Assembly (NCBI RefSeq): GCF_003013475.1
Contig: NZ_PXZO01000002.1
Coordinates: 1 to 64,000 of the forward strand
Length of the DNA stretch: 64,000 nt
DNA from: Brevibacillus porteri
GTDB lineage: Bacteria; Bacillota; Bacilli; Brevibacillales; Brevibacillaceae
Direction: 5' to 3'
Below the pieces are notes generated by a model that made no database searches, was not told the origin of the DNA, and was given only the letters and a program-made list of their open reading frames with translations. Shown here one piece after another: positions 63,756 through 64,000 of this stretch; positions within the stretch are counted from its first letter, which is position 1, and each line of letters opens with the position of its first letter. Both the position numbers and the translations under genes were made by a program.

Positions 63756-64000
63756 ATGAGCATAGGATCAGCGGTTAGAACGGATCAACTTTTTCCAATT
63801 GGTGAGGTTCCACCTGTAGGAGTGGTGCCAAAGCAAATGTACGCATGGACTGTGCGCAAGGAGCGGTTCGGCGAGCCTCTCCAAGCCTTCCAGGTCGAAA
63901 TTGTTGATGTGCCTAAGCCTGGGAGGGGGGAAGTCATTGTATGCAATTATGCGGCTGGTATTAATTACAATGGAGTCTGGGCAGGTCTCGGTCAGCCGAA
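63756..64000 (+). CDS. ccr: Crotonyl-CoA carboxylase/reductase, N-terminus (partial)
   Basis: The first 81 codons, cut by the window edge. They read DQLFPIGEVPPVGVVP, KQMYAWTVRKERFGEPLQAF and AAGINYNGVWAGLGQP, the standard start of CCR enzymes. CCRs reductively carboxylate 2-enoyl-CoA esters to alkylmalonyl-CoA extender units. The ATG at 63756 lies 9 nt after AGGAGG; an ATG at 63750 is too close. Being in the same operon as an acyltransferase with a non-standard motif, it likely makes that extender. Confidence 0.88.
   Translation, partial: MSIGSAVRTDQLFPIGEVPPVGVVPKQMYAWTVRKERFGEPLQAFQVEIVDVPKPGRGEVIVCNYAAGINYNGVWAGLGQP

Noticed and set aside
1..64000. CRISPR array, tRNA or rRNA genes
   Set aside because: No regularly spaced repeats and no recognisable tRNA or rRNA sequence were seen anywhere in the window.

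Overview
The window looks like a chromosomal segment of a member of the Bacillales, most probably a Brevibacillus. The reasons are Gram-positive ribosome binding sites (AGGAGG, AAGGAG), many GTG and TTG starts, homologues of the Bacillus mmg, xpaC-yaaN, yqeB and tagA genes, and a large NRPS/PKS locus. The genus is an inference, because no rRNA or tRNA gene is present. The left edge cuts through the 3' end of an IS3-family insertion sequence.

Region by region. (1) 0-4 kb: an IS3 remnant, a small minus-strand protein, a TetM-like ribosome-protection GTPase, and two minus-strand Crp/Fnr-family regulators. (2) 4.2-13.5 kb: a ten-gene catabolic operon divergent from the regulators. It encodes a flavin-dependent monooxygenase plus flavin reductase, 3-hydroxyanthranilate dioxygenase, ACMS decarboxylase, aminomuconate semialdehyde dehydrogenase, a RidA-type deaminase, decarboxylase/hydratase paralogues, HOV aldolase and acylating acetaldehyde dehydrogenase. 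Together these would take anthranilate through 3-hydroxyanthranilate to pyruvate and acetyl-CoA. A Crp/Fnr-like palindrome sits at about -41.5 of a TATAAT box ahead of the operon. (3) 13.6-19.2 kb: an AT-richer accessory stretch with TetR, YqeB-like, Nudix, PhzF, YaaN (TelA family), XpaC and an unknown small protein. (4) 20.1-30.4 kb: a cobalamin riboswitch followed by the methylcitrate cycle (mmgD, mmgE, prpB) and the valine/isobutyrate route to propionyl-CoA (acyl-CoA dehydrogenase, enoyl-CoA hydratase, hydroxyisobutyryl-CoA hydrolase, mmsB, mmsA). The logic is that B12 shuts off the B12-independent route for propionyl-CoA. (5) 30.5-35.2 kb: a second, nearly identical Nudix gene, a frameshifted tagA, decayed response-regulator and NosD-like genes, and an intact PepSY membrane protein. 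(6) 35.6-41 kb: a second cobalamin riboswitch in front of a complete NikABCDE-type ABC transporter, best read as B12-controlled cobalt uptake. (7) 41-41.8 kb: remnants of a second tagA and of a metal P-type ATPase around a nested inverted repeat. (8) 41.9-64 kb and beyond: a collinear, tightly packed NRPS/PKS operon of five megasynthases plus the start of a crotonyl-CoA carboxylase/reductase.

The biosynthetic locus is the most novel part. The first gene carries the terminal module (adenylation, ketoreductase, carrier, thioester reductase) but no condensation domain, while the fifth gene ends in an orphan condensation domain, so protein 5 probably hands the chain back to protein 1. Two modules pair a non-amino-acid type AMP-ligase domain with a ketoreductase, which predicts alpha-keto acids reduced to alpha-hydroxy acids. 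Each of these modules carries a wrecked adenylation-like segment in front of the active one. One PKS module has an intact acyltransferase with an atypical RAGH motif, consistent with an alkylmalonyl extender made by the adjacent CCR; the other has an acyltransferase remnant that has lost its catalytic serine. A reductively released hybrid lipo/depsipeptide-polyketide is predicted. The cluster continues past the right edge.
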